From Hyphomicrobiales bacterium (GTDB taxonomy: Bacteria; Pseudomonadota; Alphaproteobacteria; Rhizobiales; Rhizobiaceae), in the NCBI GenBank assembly GCA_900473045.1, contig UCKS01000033.1, positions 62,001 to 126,000 on the forward strand: a stretch of DNA of 64,000 nt, given 5' to 3'. Made by a program: the position numbers and the translations under genes. Below the pieces are notes generated by a model. The model was given only the letters and a program-made list of their open reading frames with translations. It was not told the origin of the DNA and searched no databases. Positions 1 through 9,427 of this stretch are shown here, piece by piece; positions within the stretch are counted from its first letter, which is position 1, and every line of letters starts with the position of its first letter.

Positions 1-1
1 G

Positions 2-577
2 GTCTACGTGATGCTGACCAACAACACCAACCGCACGGCAGACCAGCTCGACGCTGCCAATCCGCGCGCCGAAAATGCCTTTGGTCACATCATCGAGATC
101 AGCGAGACCGACGGCGACTACGCCTCGACCAAATCGACATGGGATGTTCTTTTGAAGTGCGGCGATCCTTCGGTGGCTGACGTCGGCGCCTCCTTCTCGA
201 CGGCAACGACGAAGAACGGCTGGTTCGGCATGCCGGACAACTGCGCCATCGACACCGACGGCCGCCTCTGGGTCTCCACCGACGGCAACAACGAAAAGGC
301 CACCGGCCGCACCGACGGCATCTGGGCCGTCGATACCGAGGGCGATGCCCGCGGTACGTCGAAACTGTTCTTCCGCGTACCGGTCGGCGCCGAGATGTGC
401 GGACCGAGCTTCAACCCGACGTCCGATACCTTCTTCGTCGCCGTCCAGCATCCGGGCGACGCAGGCCTTGCCACCTATGAGGCTCCGGCAACCCGCTGGC
501 CGGACTTCAAGGACGACATGCCGGTGCGTCCTGCCGTCCTGACGATCACCAAGCAGGGCGGCGGCAAGATCGGCTGA
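2..577 (+). CDS. PhoX-family phosphatase (DUF839), C-terminal part
   Basis: The reading frame is open from the window edge, so only the last ~191 residues are seen and the start lies outside. The fragment has the C-terminal features of PhoX/DUF839 proteins: an NRT-rich segment near its start, a GMPDN segment followed by GRLWVSTDG, and an FFVAVQHPGD motif near the end. These belong to the beta-propeller that holds the calcium/iron centre in PhoX alkaline phosphatases. Such proteins are usually exported by Tat and release phosphate from organic phosphate in the periplasm, but the signal sequence cannot be checked here. The family call is fairly safe; enzymatic activity is inferred from the family. 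Confidence 0.8.
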   Translation, partial: VYVMLTNNTNRTADQLDAANPRAENAFGHIIEISETDGDYASTKSTWDVLLKCGDPSVADVGASFSTATTKNGWFGMPDNCAIDTDGRLWVSTDGNNEKATGRTDGIWAVDTEGDARGTSKLFFRVPVGAEMCGPSFNPTSDTFFVAVQHPGDAGLATYEAPATRWPDFKDDMPVRPAVLTITKQGGGKIG

Positions 578-600
578 TCTTGTTCTCCCTTCAAAATGAG

Positions 601-628
601 AAATGGCGCTGCATCTGCGGCGCCATTT
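601..628. terminator. Hairpin terminator between convergent genes
   Basis: A perfect 9-bp stem (601-609 with 620-628, AAATGGCGC/GCGCCATTT) is followed by further T residues on the plus strand and preceded by an A-rich stretch. It lies between the convergent PhoX and thioesterase genes and probably serves both. Confidence 0.7.
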
Positions 629-655
629 TTCGTTTCCGATCGCTGTCGCCCAATG

Positions 656-1165
656 TCAGCGCATCAGGTTTTCGATCGGGAAGATGGCGCAGGTTTCCGT
701 GCCGTGCGCCAGAAGCTTGCCGTTCTTGTCCTTCAGCCAGGCTTCCGAGGTTGCCAGCGTGCGGCCGCGATGGACGATCTTGCCTTCGCAGAACACCTCA
801 CCCATGCCGGGCAGCAGCGGGCGGACCAGATTGACCTTGAACTCGACGGTCGTATAGGCCTCGCCCGGTTTCAGCGTGGTCATGACGGCGCAGCCAAGGG
901 CTGAATCCATGATCGTCGCCGCCCAGCCGCCATGCACGGTACCAAGCGGATTGAGATGTTCGGTTGATGGCAGGCCGGTGAACACCACCCTGCCCTCCTC
1001 GACTTCGGTCAATCCGAATTTCAGCGTCGCCGCCATCGGCGGTGCTGGATGGACGCCAGCCAGCAGATCGCGCATCGCCTTCAGTCCGCCATCGCGCGCG
1101 ACAGCCTCGAGCGGCACCGTGCCGATGCCGGACACGGTCATTCCGGGATAGAGTTCGACGCTCAT
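656..1165 (-). CDS. PaaI-type hotdog-fold thioesterase
   Basis: A 169-residue protein of the PaaI/YdiI hotdog thioesterase family, which hydrolyses acyl-CoA or aromatic acyl-CoA thioesters in the cytoplasm. The key motif HLNPLGTVHGGW followed by ATIMDSALG is intact: the N...G..HGG loop and the acidic residue on the following helix form the active site in this family. The N-terminal ~35 residues are an extension before the fold. The ATG start has an AAGGA box somewhat far upstream. It lies just downstream of recO with 14 bp between them, so the two are probably co-transcribed. The substrate cannot be read from sequence. Confidence 0.85.
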   Translation of the reverse strand: MSVELYPGMTVSGIGTVPLEAVARDGGLKAMRDLLAGVHPAPPMAATLKFGLTEVEEGRVVFTGLPSTEHLNPLGTVHGGWAATIMDSALGCAVMTTLKPGEAYTTVEFKVNLVRPLLPGMGEVFCEGKIVHRGRTLATSEAWLKDKNGKLLAHGTETCAIFPIENLMR

Positions 1166-1179
1166 GCTTTGAGGTATCC

Positions 1180-1926
1180 TTATGGGGGGACTGTAGAACC
1201 TTGCGGCTTCAGGGCTTTGAGTGCTGCCTGGACGAAACCGTCGCGGGCGGTCGAAAGGCCGATGCCGCGCGGCTCGTAGACGTGGCGGTGGAGAAAGAAG
1301 GCGGTCATGCGGAAGGCGGCGGCCAGACTGTCATAATCCGCAGCACCGCCTTCAGCCAGAAATCCGGGCAGCGCCAGCATCTTGTCGGCATAGGGCGCGC
1401 CGGCCGCACGGCTGACGGCGCGGCCGGATTTCGGCGAAACATAGATCAGATCGTCGCGCGTGCCGGTCGCGGCACATTCCGCAAGGTCGAGACCGAAGCC
1501 GAGATCGTTCAGAACGGCGATCTCGAAACGCACGAACAGTTCTCCGGCATCGCTGGGATCGTGCAGGTTTTCGAGGATGACATCGAGTGCTTCATAAAGG
1601 TGCGGATGCGGATCGCGCTCCGGCAGCAGACGGAGCAGCGCCCCCATGGCCTGGACGCCATAAACGGAGGTTGCCGCCTCCATCAGCCGGGCGGCGCGAA
1701 GCCGGACCGGCTCTATTCTGAATTCGCCGAGATGTTCATCGAGCCGCGCCCGCCATGTGACCTCGACCTCATTGCCGGGCTGCAGCACCGGCTGCATCGT
1801 CCGCGAACGGCCGCCGCGCACCAGCCCGAGATGGCGGCCGCGCGCACGTGTCATGACCTCGGCGACGACGGAGGTTTCCCCGTGCCGCTTGACGCCGATG
1901 ATAATGGCCTGATCGCTCCATTGCAT
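1180..1926 (-). CDS. recO: DNA repair protein RecO
   Basis: 248 residues. RecO works with RecF and RecR to load RecA on SSB-coated single-stranded DNA in recombinational repair. The N-terminal OB fold is recognisable ([17 protein letters not shown], then [10 protein letters not shown]), followed by the helical domain. The ATG at 1926 is preferred over an upstream TTG at 1962 because rhizobial RecO proteins begin MQW-D-AII. In several rhizobia recO directly follows era; here it lies about 7.5 kb from era, with tex, cfa, a glutathione-transferase-like gene and the ars operon in between. It is followed closely by the thioesterase gene. Confidence 0.93.
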   Translation of the reverse strand: MQWSDQAIIIGVKRHGETSVVAEVMTRARGRHLGLVRGGRSRTMQPVLQPGNEVEVTWRARLDEHLGEFRIEPVRLRAARLMEAATSVYGVQAMGALLRLLPERDPHPHLYEALDVILENLHDPSDAGELFVRFEIAVLNDLGFGLDLAECAATGTRDDLIYVSPKSGRAVSRAAGAPYADKMLALPGFLAEGGAADYDSLAAAFRMTAFFLHRHVYEPRGIGLSTARDGFVQAALKALKPQGSTVPP

Positions 1927-2022
1927 CTGTTGAGTTTTACCCCCGGCGGCAGGCGAAGACAATCAGGACGGAGCCCGATTGCCGATGGTCCCCGGCAACC
2001 GGACTTTTCAATGCCCTGCGTT

Positions 2023-4344
2023 TTACTTCCGCTTCATCGCCTCGGCGAGTGCCGCGCCAAAAGCGCCCTGCGACGGTGCCTGCGGTTTCTGCTGCTGGAC
2101 ACGCGACAAGGTCTGGCGCGCCTGCGCGGCGGCCTTCGGATCGCTCTTCATCTCACGGCCGCCTGACTCGACGGCACCGTCCTTGCGCATGGTGAGCGCG
2201 ATGCGCTTGCGGGGGATATCGACCTCGGTGACACGCACCTGCACGACATCGCCGGCTTTCACCACCTCATGTGGGTCCTTGACGAAACGGTCGGCGAGCT
2301 GGGAGACGTGCACGAGCCCGTCCTGATGCACGCCGATATCGACGAAAGCGCCGAAGGCGGCGACGTTGGTGACGGTGCCTTCGAGCAGCATGCCCGGCTT
2401 CAGGTCCTTGATGTCATCGACGCCATCGGCAAAGGTGGCCGTCTTGAAGCTCGGGCGCGGGTCGCGGCCGGGCTTTTCGAGCTCGGCAAAGATGTCCTTG
2501 ACCGTCGGCAGGCCGAAACGGTCATCGACGAAGGTTTTCGGATCGAGCTGTTTCAGCGCGGCGCTGTCGCCCATGATGGCGCGCAGGTCGCGGCCGCAGG
2601 CGGCGACGATCTTCTTGGCGACGCCATAGGCTTCCGGATGCACCGAGGAAGCATCGAGCGGCTCCTTGCCATCGCGGATGCGCAGGAAGCCGGCGCATTG
2701 TTCGAAGGTGCGGGCGCCAAGGCGCGGCACTTTCATCAGTTCCTTGCGGCTGGTAAAGGCTCCGGTCGCATCGCGATGGGCGACAATGGCTTCGGCCGAG
2801 GACTTTCCGAGACCGGAGACGCGGGCGAGCAACGGCGCCGACGCGGTGTTCAGATCGACGCCGACGGCATTCACCGCATCTTCGACGACGGCTTCGAGCG
2901 AGCGGTTGAGACGGCCCTGATCGACATCATGCTGATACTGGCCGACACCGATCGATTTCGGTTCGATCTTCACCAGTTCGGCGAGCGGATCCTGCAGGCG
3001 GCGGGCGATGGAGACGGCGCCGCGCAGCGAGACATCGAGGCCGGGGAATTCATCGGCTGCGGCCTGAGAGGCGGAATAGACCGACGCGCCCGCTTCCGAA
3101 ACGATGACCTTGGTGGGCTTCGGGCCTGCCGGTAGCTGTGTCAGCATGTCGGCGACGAGACGTTCGGTCTCGCGGCTGCCGGTGCCGTTGCCGATGGCGA
3201 TCAGCTCGATCTTGTGTTTGCGCACGAGACTGGCGAGTTCGGCCTGCGTGCCGCGAATGTCGTTCTTCGGCGGAAACGGATAGACGGTGGTGGTCTCAAG
3301 CAGTTTGCCGGTGCCATCGACGATGGCCACCTTGACGCCGGTGCGGATGCCCGGATCAAGACCCATCGTGGCGCGCGAACCGGCCGGGGCCGCGAGCAAC
3401 AGGTCCTTGAGATTGCGGGCGAACACATGGATCGCTTCCTCTTCGGCCCGCTCACGCAATTCGCGCATCAGGTCGAGCGACAGCGACATGGAGAGTTTGA
3501 CCCGCCAGGTCCAGCCGATCATCTCCATCAGCCACTTGTCGCCGGGCAGCGTGCTGCCGACCTTGTAAACGGCAGCGATGGTGCGCTCGACCGGCTTGAC
3601 CGGCGACGTGTCGTCGAGATCGACGACGATATCGACTGAGAGGAATTCCTCGTTCCAGCCGCGCAGCATGGCCAGCGCCCGGTGTCCGGCAACAGTCGCC
3701 CATTTTTCGGAGTGATCGAAATAGTCAGAAAACTTGGCGCCGGCCTCCTGCTTGCCTTCGACGACCTTGGAGCGGATCAGCGCGACCTGGCGCATATGGG
3801 CGCGCAAGCGGCCGAGCAGATCGGCATTTTCGCTGATGCCCTCAGCGATGATATCGCGGGCACCATCGAGCGCCGTCTTCACATCCGGCACATCGGCAGT
3901 GATATAGGCGGCGGCACGGTCTGCAGGGGCGATCGTCCGGTCGGCAAGGATGGCTTCGGCGAGCGGGCCGAGGCCCCGTTCGCGGGCAATCTCGGCCTTG
4001 GTGCGGCGCTTCGGCTTGTAGGGCAGATAAATGTCTTCCAGCTCCGCCTTGGTCGTCACACCGGCGATCTTGGCTTCCAGCTCCGCCGTCAGCTTGTCCT
4101 GGCTGCGGATCGAATCGAGAATAGAAATCCGGCGGGCTTCGAGTTCACGCAGGTAAACCAGCCGTTCGGCCAGATTGCGCAGCTGCGTGTCATCCAGACC
4201 GCCGGTCACTTCCTTGCGGTAGCGTGCGATGAAGGGAACGGTCGCGCCCTCGTCCAGAAGCTCGATGGCTGCGATCGCCTGGGCGGGCGTTGCCTTGATT
4301 TCCTGGGCGATTAGCACGGCGATGGATTTTGATGGCAGGGACAT
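2023..4344 (-). CDS. tex: Tex-type S1 RNA-binding transcription accessory protein
   Basis: 773 residues, the normal length for Tex. It starts with the helical N-terminal region ([36 protein letters not shown]), continues with the YqgF-like RNase H fold ([18 protein letters not shown]), then the helix-hairpin-helix region ([19 protein letters not shown]), and ends with an S1 domain ([29 protein letters not shown]). Tex is a cytoplasmic nucleic-acid-binding protein linked to transcript processing and RNA polymerase. The ATG at 4344, giving MSLPSKSIA, is chosen over one 15 codons upstream because the extra residues do not look like the family. The last 25 residues are a basic, Q/A-rich tail. Confidence 0.93.
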   Translation of the reverse strand: MSLPSKSIAVLIAQEIKATPAQAIAAIELLDEGATVPFIARYRKEVTGGLDDTQLRNLAERLVYLRELEARRISILDSIRSQDKLTAELEAKIAGVTTKAELEDIYLPYKPKRRTKAEIARERGLGPLAEAILADRTIAPADRAAAYITADVPDVKTALDGARDIIAEGISENADLLGRLRAHMRQVALIRSKVVEGKQEAGAKFSDYFDHSEKWATVAGHRALAMLRGWNEEFLSVDIVVDLDDTSPVKPVERTIAAVYKVGSTLPGDKWLMEMIGWTWRVKLSMSLSLDLMRELRERAEEEAIHVFARNLKDLLLAAPAGSRATMGLDPGIRTGVKVAIVDGTGKLLETTTVYPFPPKNDIRGTQAELASLVRKHKIELIAIGNGTGSRETERLVADMLTQLPAGPKPTKVIVSEAGASVYSASQAAADEFPGLDVSLRGAVSIARRLQDPLAELVKIEPKSIGVGQYQHDVDQGRLNRSLEAVVEDAVNAVGVDLNTASAPLLARVSGLGKSSAEAIVAHRDATGAFTSRKELMKVPRLGARTFEQCAGFLRIRDGKEPLDASSVHPEAYGVAKKIVAACGRDLRAIMGDSAALKQLDPKTFVDDRFGLPTVKDIFAELEKPGRDPRPSFKTATFADGVDDIKDLKPGMLLEGTVTNVAAFGAFVDIGVHQDGLVHVSQLADRFVKDPHEVVKAGDVVQVRVTEVDIPRKRIALTMRKDGAVESGGREMKSDPKAAAQARQTLSRVQQQKPQAPSQGAFGAALAEAMKRK

Positions 4345-4469
4345 GGCATTCCGTGGTTTGCGGTGATTTGGCAGGAACCATAGATGCACATGCCATCAAG
4401 GCCAAGTGAAGGCGCCCCCTCGCCCCGGGGCGTCCACAGATGGATACCGGTGTCACGCCCGCCGGTGGC

Positions 4470-5726
4470 TCAGAACTCCACCGGTTCCAATGGTGCGCGG
4501 GTTTTCTCGAACGCGCGCAACGCCGCTTCCCGCTCGCCGATATAGGTGCGCGTGTAGGGCACCGCCTCCAGTTGGTGCGACAGCTGGATCTGGAAGATCG
4601 ACAGCTTGTCGTAGAGGAAAGCGGTCTCCGACGACGCCAGATAGAACTCCCACATGCGGAAGAAACGCTCGTCATAGAGCCGGATCGCCTCTTCCTTGCG
4701 GGCGGTAAACCGCTCGCGCCAGGCTCGCAGCGTATGGGCATAGTGCATCGGCAATATCTCGATATCGCGGATCACCAGCCGGGCCTTTTCGATCGCCGGA
4801 ACGACTTCGGACAGCGCCGGCATGTAACCGCCAGGGAAAATGTATTTCTCGATCCAGGGATTGGTCGCCCACGGTTTCTCCGCCTGGCCGATCGAATGCA
4901 GCACCATCACGCCCTTGGGCGCCAGCAGGCCGGCCATCTTGGTGAAGAAATTACCGTAATTGGCCATGCCGACATGCTCGAACATACCGACCGAAACGAT
5001 ACGGTCGAACTGGCGATCGGTCATCGTCCGGTAATCCTGCAGCTCGAACCGGACGCGGTCTTCAAGCCCGCGCTTTTGCGCCCGGCTGCGCGACACTTTC
5101 AGCTGCTCTTCGCTGAGCGTAATGCCGGTGACATCGACGCCGGAGGACTCGGCCAGATACATTCCCATGCCGCCCCAGCCGGAGCCGACCTCCAGCACCG
5201 ACTGGCCGGGTTCCAGCAGAAGCTTGGCGGCGATATGACGTTTCTTCGCCGCCTGCGCCTCGTCGAGACTGATACCGGGCAGATCGAAATAGGCGCAGGA
5301 ATATTGCCAGTCCTGATCGAGGAACAGATCGAACAGCTTGCCGTCGAGATCGTAGTGATGGGCGACATTGTGCTTGTTGCGGTTGACCGGCAGGCGGCTT
5401 TTGATCTGCTGCTCGGCCACATGCAGCAGCGCCGTCGCCGTGTTGCTGATCGTGGCCGCTTTCTCCATGCCGTTGGCCTTCACCATCGATATCAGGTCGA
5501 AAATGTTGCCCTCTTCGATGACGATGCGCCCCTCGACATACATTTCCCCGAACCGCAGGCCCGGATCGCGCAGGATTGCTTTTTCGGCCTCCTCATCCAG
5601 CGTCCGGACAGTGACCGGAACGCCGGACCCGTCGCCGAGAATGGCTCGCTCTCCCGACGAGAGGATGAGTGTCAGATTGCCTTTTTGAACCAGCCGGCGG
5701 AAAATTCTCAGAAATGTCGTGTTCAT
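4470..5726 (-). CDS. cfa: Cyclopropane-fatty-acyl-phospholipid synthase
   Basis: 418 residues. The enzyme transfers a methylene group from S-adenosylmethionine to the double bond of unsaturated acyl chains in membrane phospholipids. The SAM-binding motif VLEVGSGWGG is in the middle, preceded by the family's HHYDL and QYSCAYF segments and followed by RFDRIVSVGMFEHVG. The C-terminal part carries the YEFYLASSE segment. The ATG at 5726 follows a good GAGG ribosome-binding site; the frame stays open 47 codons further upstream but with an arginine-rich sequence that does not resemble the family. Rhizobia carry several cfa paralogues, so the symbol marks the family, not a specific orthologue. Confidence 0.88.
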   Translation of the reverse strand: MNTTFLRIFRRLVQKGNLTLILSSGERAILGDGSGVPVTVRTLDEEAEKAILRDPGLRFGEMYVEGRIVIEEGNIFDLISMVKANGMEKAATISNTATALLHVAEQQIKSRLPVNRNKHNVAHHYDLDGKLFDLFLDQDWQYSCAYFDLPGISLDEAQAAKKRHIAAKLLLEPGQSVLEVGSGWGGMGMYLAESSGVDVTGITLSEEQLKVSRSRAQKRGLEDRVRFELQDYRTMTDRQFDRIVSVGMFEHVGMANYGNFFTKMAGLLAPKGVMVLHSIGQAEKPWATNPWIEKYIFPGGYMPALSEVVPAIEKARLVIRDIEILPMHYAHTLRAWRERFTARKEEAIRLYDERFFRMWEFYLASSETAFLYDKLSIFQIQLSHQLEAVPYTRTYIGEREAALRAFEKTRAPLEPVEF

Positions 5727-6024
5727 TCCGGACCTCACCACAGATGCAAAGCATTCTGGTGAATGGTCGCGGCCGCCGGCCTTGCTTTGCCGGACGTTCG
5801 GGAAACGAGAAGAACCGCAGCAGGAGCGCCATCGGCGTCGTTCGGGAGTTCGGATAGGCGGCAACATCGTGTAACTGGTTGCCGTCCGGCTACCGGACAG
5901 ATCGTCTGGGCACCCCGGTCAGGGAGCTCTATCCATCAGAACACCCGTTAAAGTAATCGTGTTTCGCCAATCCGCAATAGCTTGGCGGTCCCTCAAGGAT
6001 TTATTTACTTATCAAATCGGATGG

Positions 6025-7023
6025 TCAGGCAGCCGCAACGCCCTTGCCTGCAAGCCTTGCGCGATCATGCGGACGATCGAGATCGAGCAGCGGACCGAGC
6101 GGAACGATCCCCGTCGGGTTGATATGGGCGATGGAATAGTAGCCTCGCTTGATATGATCGATACGCGCCGTTTCGCGAATACCCGGCCATTGATAGATTT
6201 CGCGCAGATAGTTCGACAGGTTCGGATAGTCTTCGAGCTGCCGCAGGTTGCATTTGAAGGCGCCATGATAGGCGGCATCGAAGCGGATCAAGGTGACAAA
6301 CAGGCGGATATCGGCCTCGGTAAAATAGGTCCCGGTCATGTAGCGGTTGGCGGAGAGATGCACCTCTAACGTATCCAGCATGTCGAACAGGCTGGTTACG
6401 GCCTCCTCGTAAGCGGCTTGCGTCTTGGCAAATCCTGCCCGGTAGACGCCGTTGTTGACCCGCTCATAGATCGGCGCATTCCAGCGGTCGATTTCGGCGC
6501 GCAGGCTCTGCGGATAGAAATCACGGGTATCGCCGGTCAGGTGATTGAAAGCCGTGTTGAGGATGCGGATGATATCGGCGGACTCGTTGTTGACGATGCG
6601 GCCCTCTTTGCGGTCCCAGAGCACGGGCACGGAGACCTTGCCGGTATAGTGCGCGTCGGACGCGGTGTAGAGTTCGTGCTGGTAGCGGATTTTGCCAACG
6701 CGCGGACCGGCATCCTGCGGCTCAGCATAGGTCCAACCGTTTTCGCCCAGCTCCGGCGCGGAGATCGACACGGAAATGATATCCTGCAGGCCTTTCAGGT
6801 TGCGCATCATCAAGGTGCGTGAGGCCCAGGGGCAGATGAAGGCGACAAACAGCTGGTAGCGGCCGGCCTCGGCGGGAAATGCCGCCTGCCCGTCCGGTCC
6901 CGGCGATCCATCTGGGGTGATCCAGTTGCGAAAGCTGGTCGGCTCGCGGTGAAAGGCGCCGTTCTTCATTTCGCTGGCGGCGACATCGCCGGTTTCCCAT
7001 TTCCCATCGACCAGCTGCGGCAT
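6025..7023 (-). CDS. Glutathionyl-hydroquinone reductase / Xi-class GST
   Basis: 332 residues, matching the YqjG/ECM4 family. These enzymes reduce glutathionyl-hydroquinones with glutathione through a catalytic cysteine. The signature is present as FICPWASRT with Cys near residue 64; the CPWA form is diagnostic for the Xi class. The N-terminal thioredoxin-like domain is followed by an all-helical domain with the YYSIAHINPTGIVPLGP ending typical of the family. The ATG at 7023 has AAGGA 8 nt upstream; the GTG six bases earlier would be too close to it. The gene is divergent from arsR across 176 bp. A role linked to arsenic is possible but is not shown by the sequence. Confidence 0.88.
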   Translation of the reverse strand: MPQLVDGKWETGDVAASEMKNGAFHREPTSFRNWITPDGSPGPDGQAAFPAEAGRYQLFVAFICPWASRTLMMRNLKGLQDIISVSISAPELGENGWTYAEPQDAGPRVGKIRYQHELYTASDAHYTGKVSVPVLWDRKEGRIVNNESADIIRILNTAFNHLTGDTRDFYPQSLRAEIDRWNAPIYERVNNGVYRAGFAKTQAAYEEAVTSLFDMLDTLEVHLSANRYMTGTYFTEADIRLFVTLIRFDAAYHGAFKCNLRQLEDYPNLSNYLREIYQWPGIRETARIDHIKRGYYSIAHINPTGIVPLGPLLDLDRPHDRARLAGKGVAAA

Positions 7024-7178
7024 CGTCACTGTCCTTGTGCAAGCCCGGACCGCCGGGCCATCATCTCGCTTTCAAATCTCATGCGCACGCGCTGCGGGCA
7101 AGCCAGCGGTTTTGTGACAGACTGTTCGATGATCCGGCTTTGCCGGCCAGTTTGATCTTCATCTTGACGGAATACAAT

Positions 7179-7200
7179 TATGTCGATAAGTCTCGACATA
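7179..7200. promoter_or_regulatory. Perfect inverted repeat at arsR start, putative ArsR operator
   Basis: TATGTCGA at 7179-7186 and TCGACATA at 7193-7200 form a perfect 8-bp inverted repeat with a 6-bp spacer; the last base is the A of the arsR ATG. Small dimeric ArsR repressors bind such sites, so this is most simply the autoregulatory operator. A TTGACG hexamer at 7164-7169 could be part of the -35 element. The assignment rests on position and symmetry only. Confidence 0.6.
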
Positions 7201-7556
7201 TGGATAATATAAACGCCGTCAATGCCTTTGCGGCTCTCGCCCAGACCACGCGTCTGGATGCCTTCCGGCTGCTCGTCACCCATGAACCCGATGGATTGCC
7301 CGCCGGTGAAATCGCCCGGCTGCTCGGCGTCCCCCACAACACCATGTCAACGCATCTGGCGACACTGCAACGGGCGGGCCTGATCACGGCAGAGCGGCAA
7401 AGCCGGTCCATCGTCTACCGCGCCAGCCTCGACAGCCTGCGCCAGGTGCTGACGTTCCTCGTCAAAGACTGCTGCGCCGGCCATCCCGATCTCTGCGCAC
7501 CGCTGATCGCCGATCTCATTCCCTGCTGTCCGCCAAAGGAAAAAGGCCATGCCTGA
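7200..7556 (+). CDS. arsR: ArsR-family arsenic-responsive repressor
   Basis: 118 residues with an ArsR winged helix-turn-helix: LAQTTRLDAFRLLV, then AGEIARLLGVPHNTMSTHLATLQRAGLI as the recognition region. The classical helix-3 metal motif (ELCVC) is missing; instead there is a C-terminal cysteine cluster (Cys91, Cys92, Cys99, Cys109, Cys110), as in ArsR proteins that bind As(III) near the C-terminus. The ATG at 7200 overlaps a perfect inverted repeat. The gene overlaps aqpS by 8 bp, so it heads a translationally coupled arsR-aqpS-arsC-arsH operon. As(III) binding should release the operator. Confidence 0.92.
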   Translation: MDNINAVNAFAALAQTTRLDAFRLLVTHEPDGLPAGEIARLLGVPHNTMSTHLATLQRAGLITAERQSRSIVYRASLDSLRQVLTFLVKDCCAGHPDLCAPLIADLIPCCPPKEKGHA

Positions 7557-8274
7557 TGGTCTGGAGCAACAGCGATTCCACGATTTTGGGCTAGACCGCA
7601 GAATCGTCGCCGAGGCGCTTGGAACCTGCCTGCTGGTAACGACCGTGATCGGTTCCGGTATCATGGCCGATACGCTGACGAACGATACGGCGCTGGCGCT
7701 GCTTGGCAACACGTTGGCAACCGGCGCCATTCTGGTGGTGCTGATCACGACACTCGGGCCGATCTCCGGCGCCCATTTCAACCCGGCCGTCTCGCTGGTT
7801 TTCGCGCTGAAGCGCAATTTGGCACCCCGTGAGCTCGGGTTTTATGGCGCGGCACAGGTTGCCGGCGCCATTGCCGGGACTGTGGCGGCGCATCTGATGT
7901 TCGATCTTCCGCTGATCGAGCCTTCGCTGAAGGTTCGAACTGGTGGCTCGCAATGGTTTTCCGAGTGGGTGGCAACCTTCGGCCTCGTCGCCGTTATCCT
8001 TGCCGGTCTGCGTTTCGACCAGAAAGCCGTCCCATGGCTGGTCGGGCTCTATATCACCGCCGCCTACTGGTTCACCGCATCAACCTCCTTTGCCAATCCC
8101 GCCGTGGCGCTGGCACGATCACTGACCAATACCTTCTCCGGAATCCGGCCGCTCGATCTGCCGGGTTTCGTCATTGCCGAACTTCTGGGGGCGCTTTGTG
8201 CGCTTGCCCTGATGAGCTGGCTGCTGCGGCAGCCCCCACCGACACCTAAACATCCGCACCGAGGCCAATCATGA
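7549..8274 (+). CDS. aqpS: Aquaglyceroporin of the ars operon
   Basis: 241 residues of the MIP channel family, with about six membrane helices and two pore loops. The first NPA box is at residues 78-80 (GAHFNPAVS) and the second at 183-185 (FANPAVALARS); the arginine after the second box is the selectivity-filter residue. In Sinorhizobium meliloti the same gene order uses AqpS in place of an ArsB/Acr3 pump, so that arsenite made by ArsC leaves by facilitated diffusion. No arsB or acr3 is seen in this window. The gene overlaps arsR by 8 bp and arsC by 4 bp (ATGA). Confidence 0.92.
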   Translation: MPDGLEQQRFHDFGLDRRIVAEALGTCLLVTTVIGSGIMADTLTNDTALALLGNTLATGAILVVLITTLGPISGAHFNPAVSLVFALKRNLAPRELGFYGAAQVAGAIAGTVAAHLMFDLPLIEPSLKVRTGGSQWFSEWVATFGLVAVILAGLRFDQKAVPWLVGLYITAAYWFTASTSFANPAVALARSLTNTFSGIRPLDLPGFVIAELLGALCALALMSWLLRQPPPTPKHPHRGQS

Positions 8275-8693
8275 CCGTCACCATCTATCACAACCCCGAT
8301 TGCGGCACCTCCCGCAATACGCTGGCGATGATCCGCAATGCCGGGATCGAACCATCGGTGATCGACTATCTGCAAAACCCGCCAAGCCGGGATCAGCTCA
8401 AGACGATGATCGCCGATGCGGGCCTTAGCGTCCGCGAGGCGATCCGTGAAAAAGGTACGCCGTTCGACGCGCTCGGCCTTGCCGATCCGGCGCTCAGCGA
8501 CGACCAGTTGCTGGATGCCATGCTTGCCCATCCAATCCTGATCAACCGGCCGTTCGTCATCACGCCAATCGGCACGCGGCTATGCCGGCCCTCCGAGGCC
8601 GTGCTCGACATCCTGCCGGAAACACACAAGGGCGCGTTTGCCAAGGAAGATGGCGAACAGGTGCTTGATGCCGAGGGCAAGCGTCTTGTCTGA
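8271..8693 (+). CDS. arsC: Glutaredoxin-dependent arsenate reductase
   Basis: 140 residues of the ArsC family of plasmid R773 type. It reduces arsenate to arsenite with glutathione and glutaredoxin in the cytoplasm. The catalytic cysteine is in [14 protein letters not shown] (Cys11), and the arginines that bind the anion are visible in NRPFVIT and RLCRPSE. The start codon overlaps the aqpS stop as ATGA. The end overlaps the proposed arsH start by 26 bp. The length is normal for the family. Confidence 0.94.
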   Translation: MTVTIYHNPDCGTSRNTLAMIRNAGIEPSVIDYLQNPPSRDQLKTMIADAGLSVREAIREKGTPFDALGLADPALSDDQLLDAMLAHPILINRPFVITPIGTRLCRPSEAVLDILPETHKGAFAKEDGEQVLDAEGKRLV

Positions 8694-9393
8694 TTTGCCA
8701 GCAGCCAGCCTCAATCATCTTCGCCAGCCGGACATCGGTGCGTTGCGCGCGCCGTTCTCCAGCCACCCGCCTCGCATTCTCATTCTCTACGGCTCGCTCC
8801 GCAGCGTTTCCTACAGCCGCCTGCTTGCCGAGGAGGCCGGTCGTTTGCTGACGCATTTCGGTGCACAGGTGAAATTCTTCAATCCGGAGGGCCTGCCCCT
8901 GCCCGACGCAGCACCGGCCAGCCACCCGAAGGTGCAGGAATTGCGGGATCTGTCCTTGTGGTCGGAGGGCCAGGTCTGGGTAAGCCCAGAGCGGCACGGT
9001 GCCATGAGCGGCATCATGAAGGCGCAGATCGACTGGATACCGCTTTCGGTCGGGTCGGTGCGGCCGACGCAAGGGCGGACGCTGGCGATCATGCAGGTCT
9101 CGGGCGGCTCGCAGAGCTTCAACGCGCTCAACCAGATGCGCATTCTCGGCCGCTGGATGCGGATGATCACCATCCCGAACCAGTCCTCCGTCGCCAAGGC
9201 CTATCAGGAATTCGACGCCGACGGCCGCATGAAACCGTCAGCCTATTACGACCGCGTGGTCGATGTGATGGAAGAACTGATGAAGTTCACGCTGTTGACG
9301 CGCGATGTCTCGGGCCATCTCACCGACCGTTACAGCGAGCGCAAGGAAGACGCGGCCAAACTAGAGCGACGCGTCGGGCTGAAGAGCATATGA
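8668..9393 (+). CDS. arsH: ArsH, NADPH-dependent FMN reductase
   Basis: About 241 residues. The flavodoxin-like NADPH:FMN oxidoreductase core begins at [25 protein letters not shown] and includes [22 protein letters not shown]; this is ArsH, which oxidises trivalent organoarsenicals and gives resistance to them. The start is uncertain: the ATG at 8668 has an AGG 6 nt upstream, while a TTG at 8686 has GAGG at good spacing. In either case it lies against or inside the 3' end of arsC, in keeping with coupled translation. It is the last gene of the operon and ends just before a strong hairpin. Confidence 0.92.
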   Translation: MPRASVLSDLPAASLNHLRQPDIGALRAPFSSHPPRILILYGSLRSVSYSRLLAEEAGRLLTHFGAQVKFFNPEGLPLPDAAPASHPKVQELRDLSLWSEGQVWVSPERHGAMSGIMKAQIDWIPLSVGSVRPTQGRTLAIMQVSGGSQSFNALNQMRILGRWMRMITIPNQSSVAKAYQEFDADGRMKPSAYYDRVVDVMEELMKFTLLTRDVSGHLTDRYSERKEDAAKLERRVGLKSI

Positions 9394-9401
9394 CAAAACA
9401 A

Positions 9402-9423
9402 AAGGCGCCGTTTCCGGCGCCTT
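9402..9423. terminator. Bidirectional terminator between arsH and era
   Basis: AAGGCGCC (9402-9409) pairs perfectly with GGCGCCTT (9416-9423) around a 6-nt loop, with an A-rich run on one side. It sits between the convergent arsH and era genes. Confidence 0.7.
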
Positions 9424-9427
9424 GATC

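Noticed and set aside
1042..2166. Long plus-strand open frame (374 codons) across recO
   Set aside because: It is antisense to recO, lacks domain motifs and arises from GC-rich codon bias.
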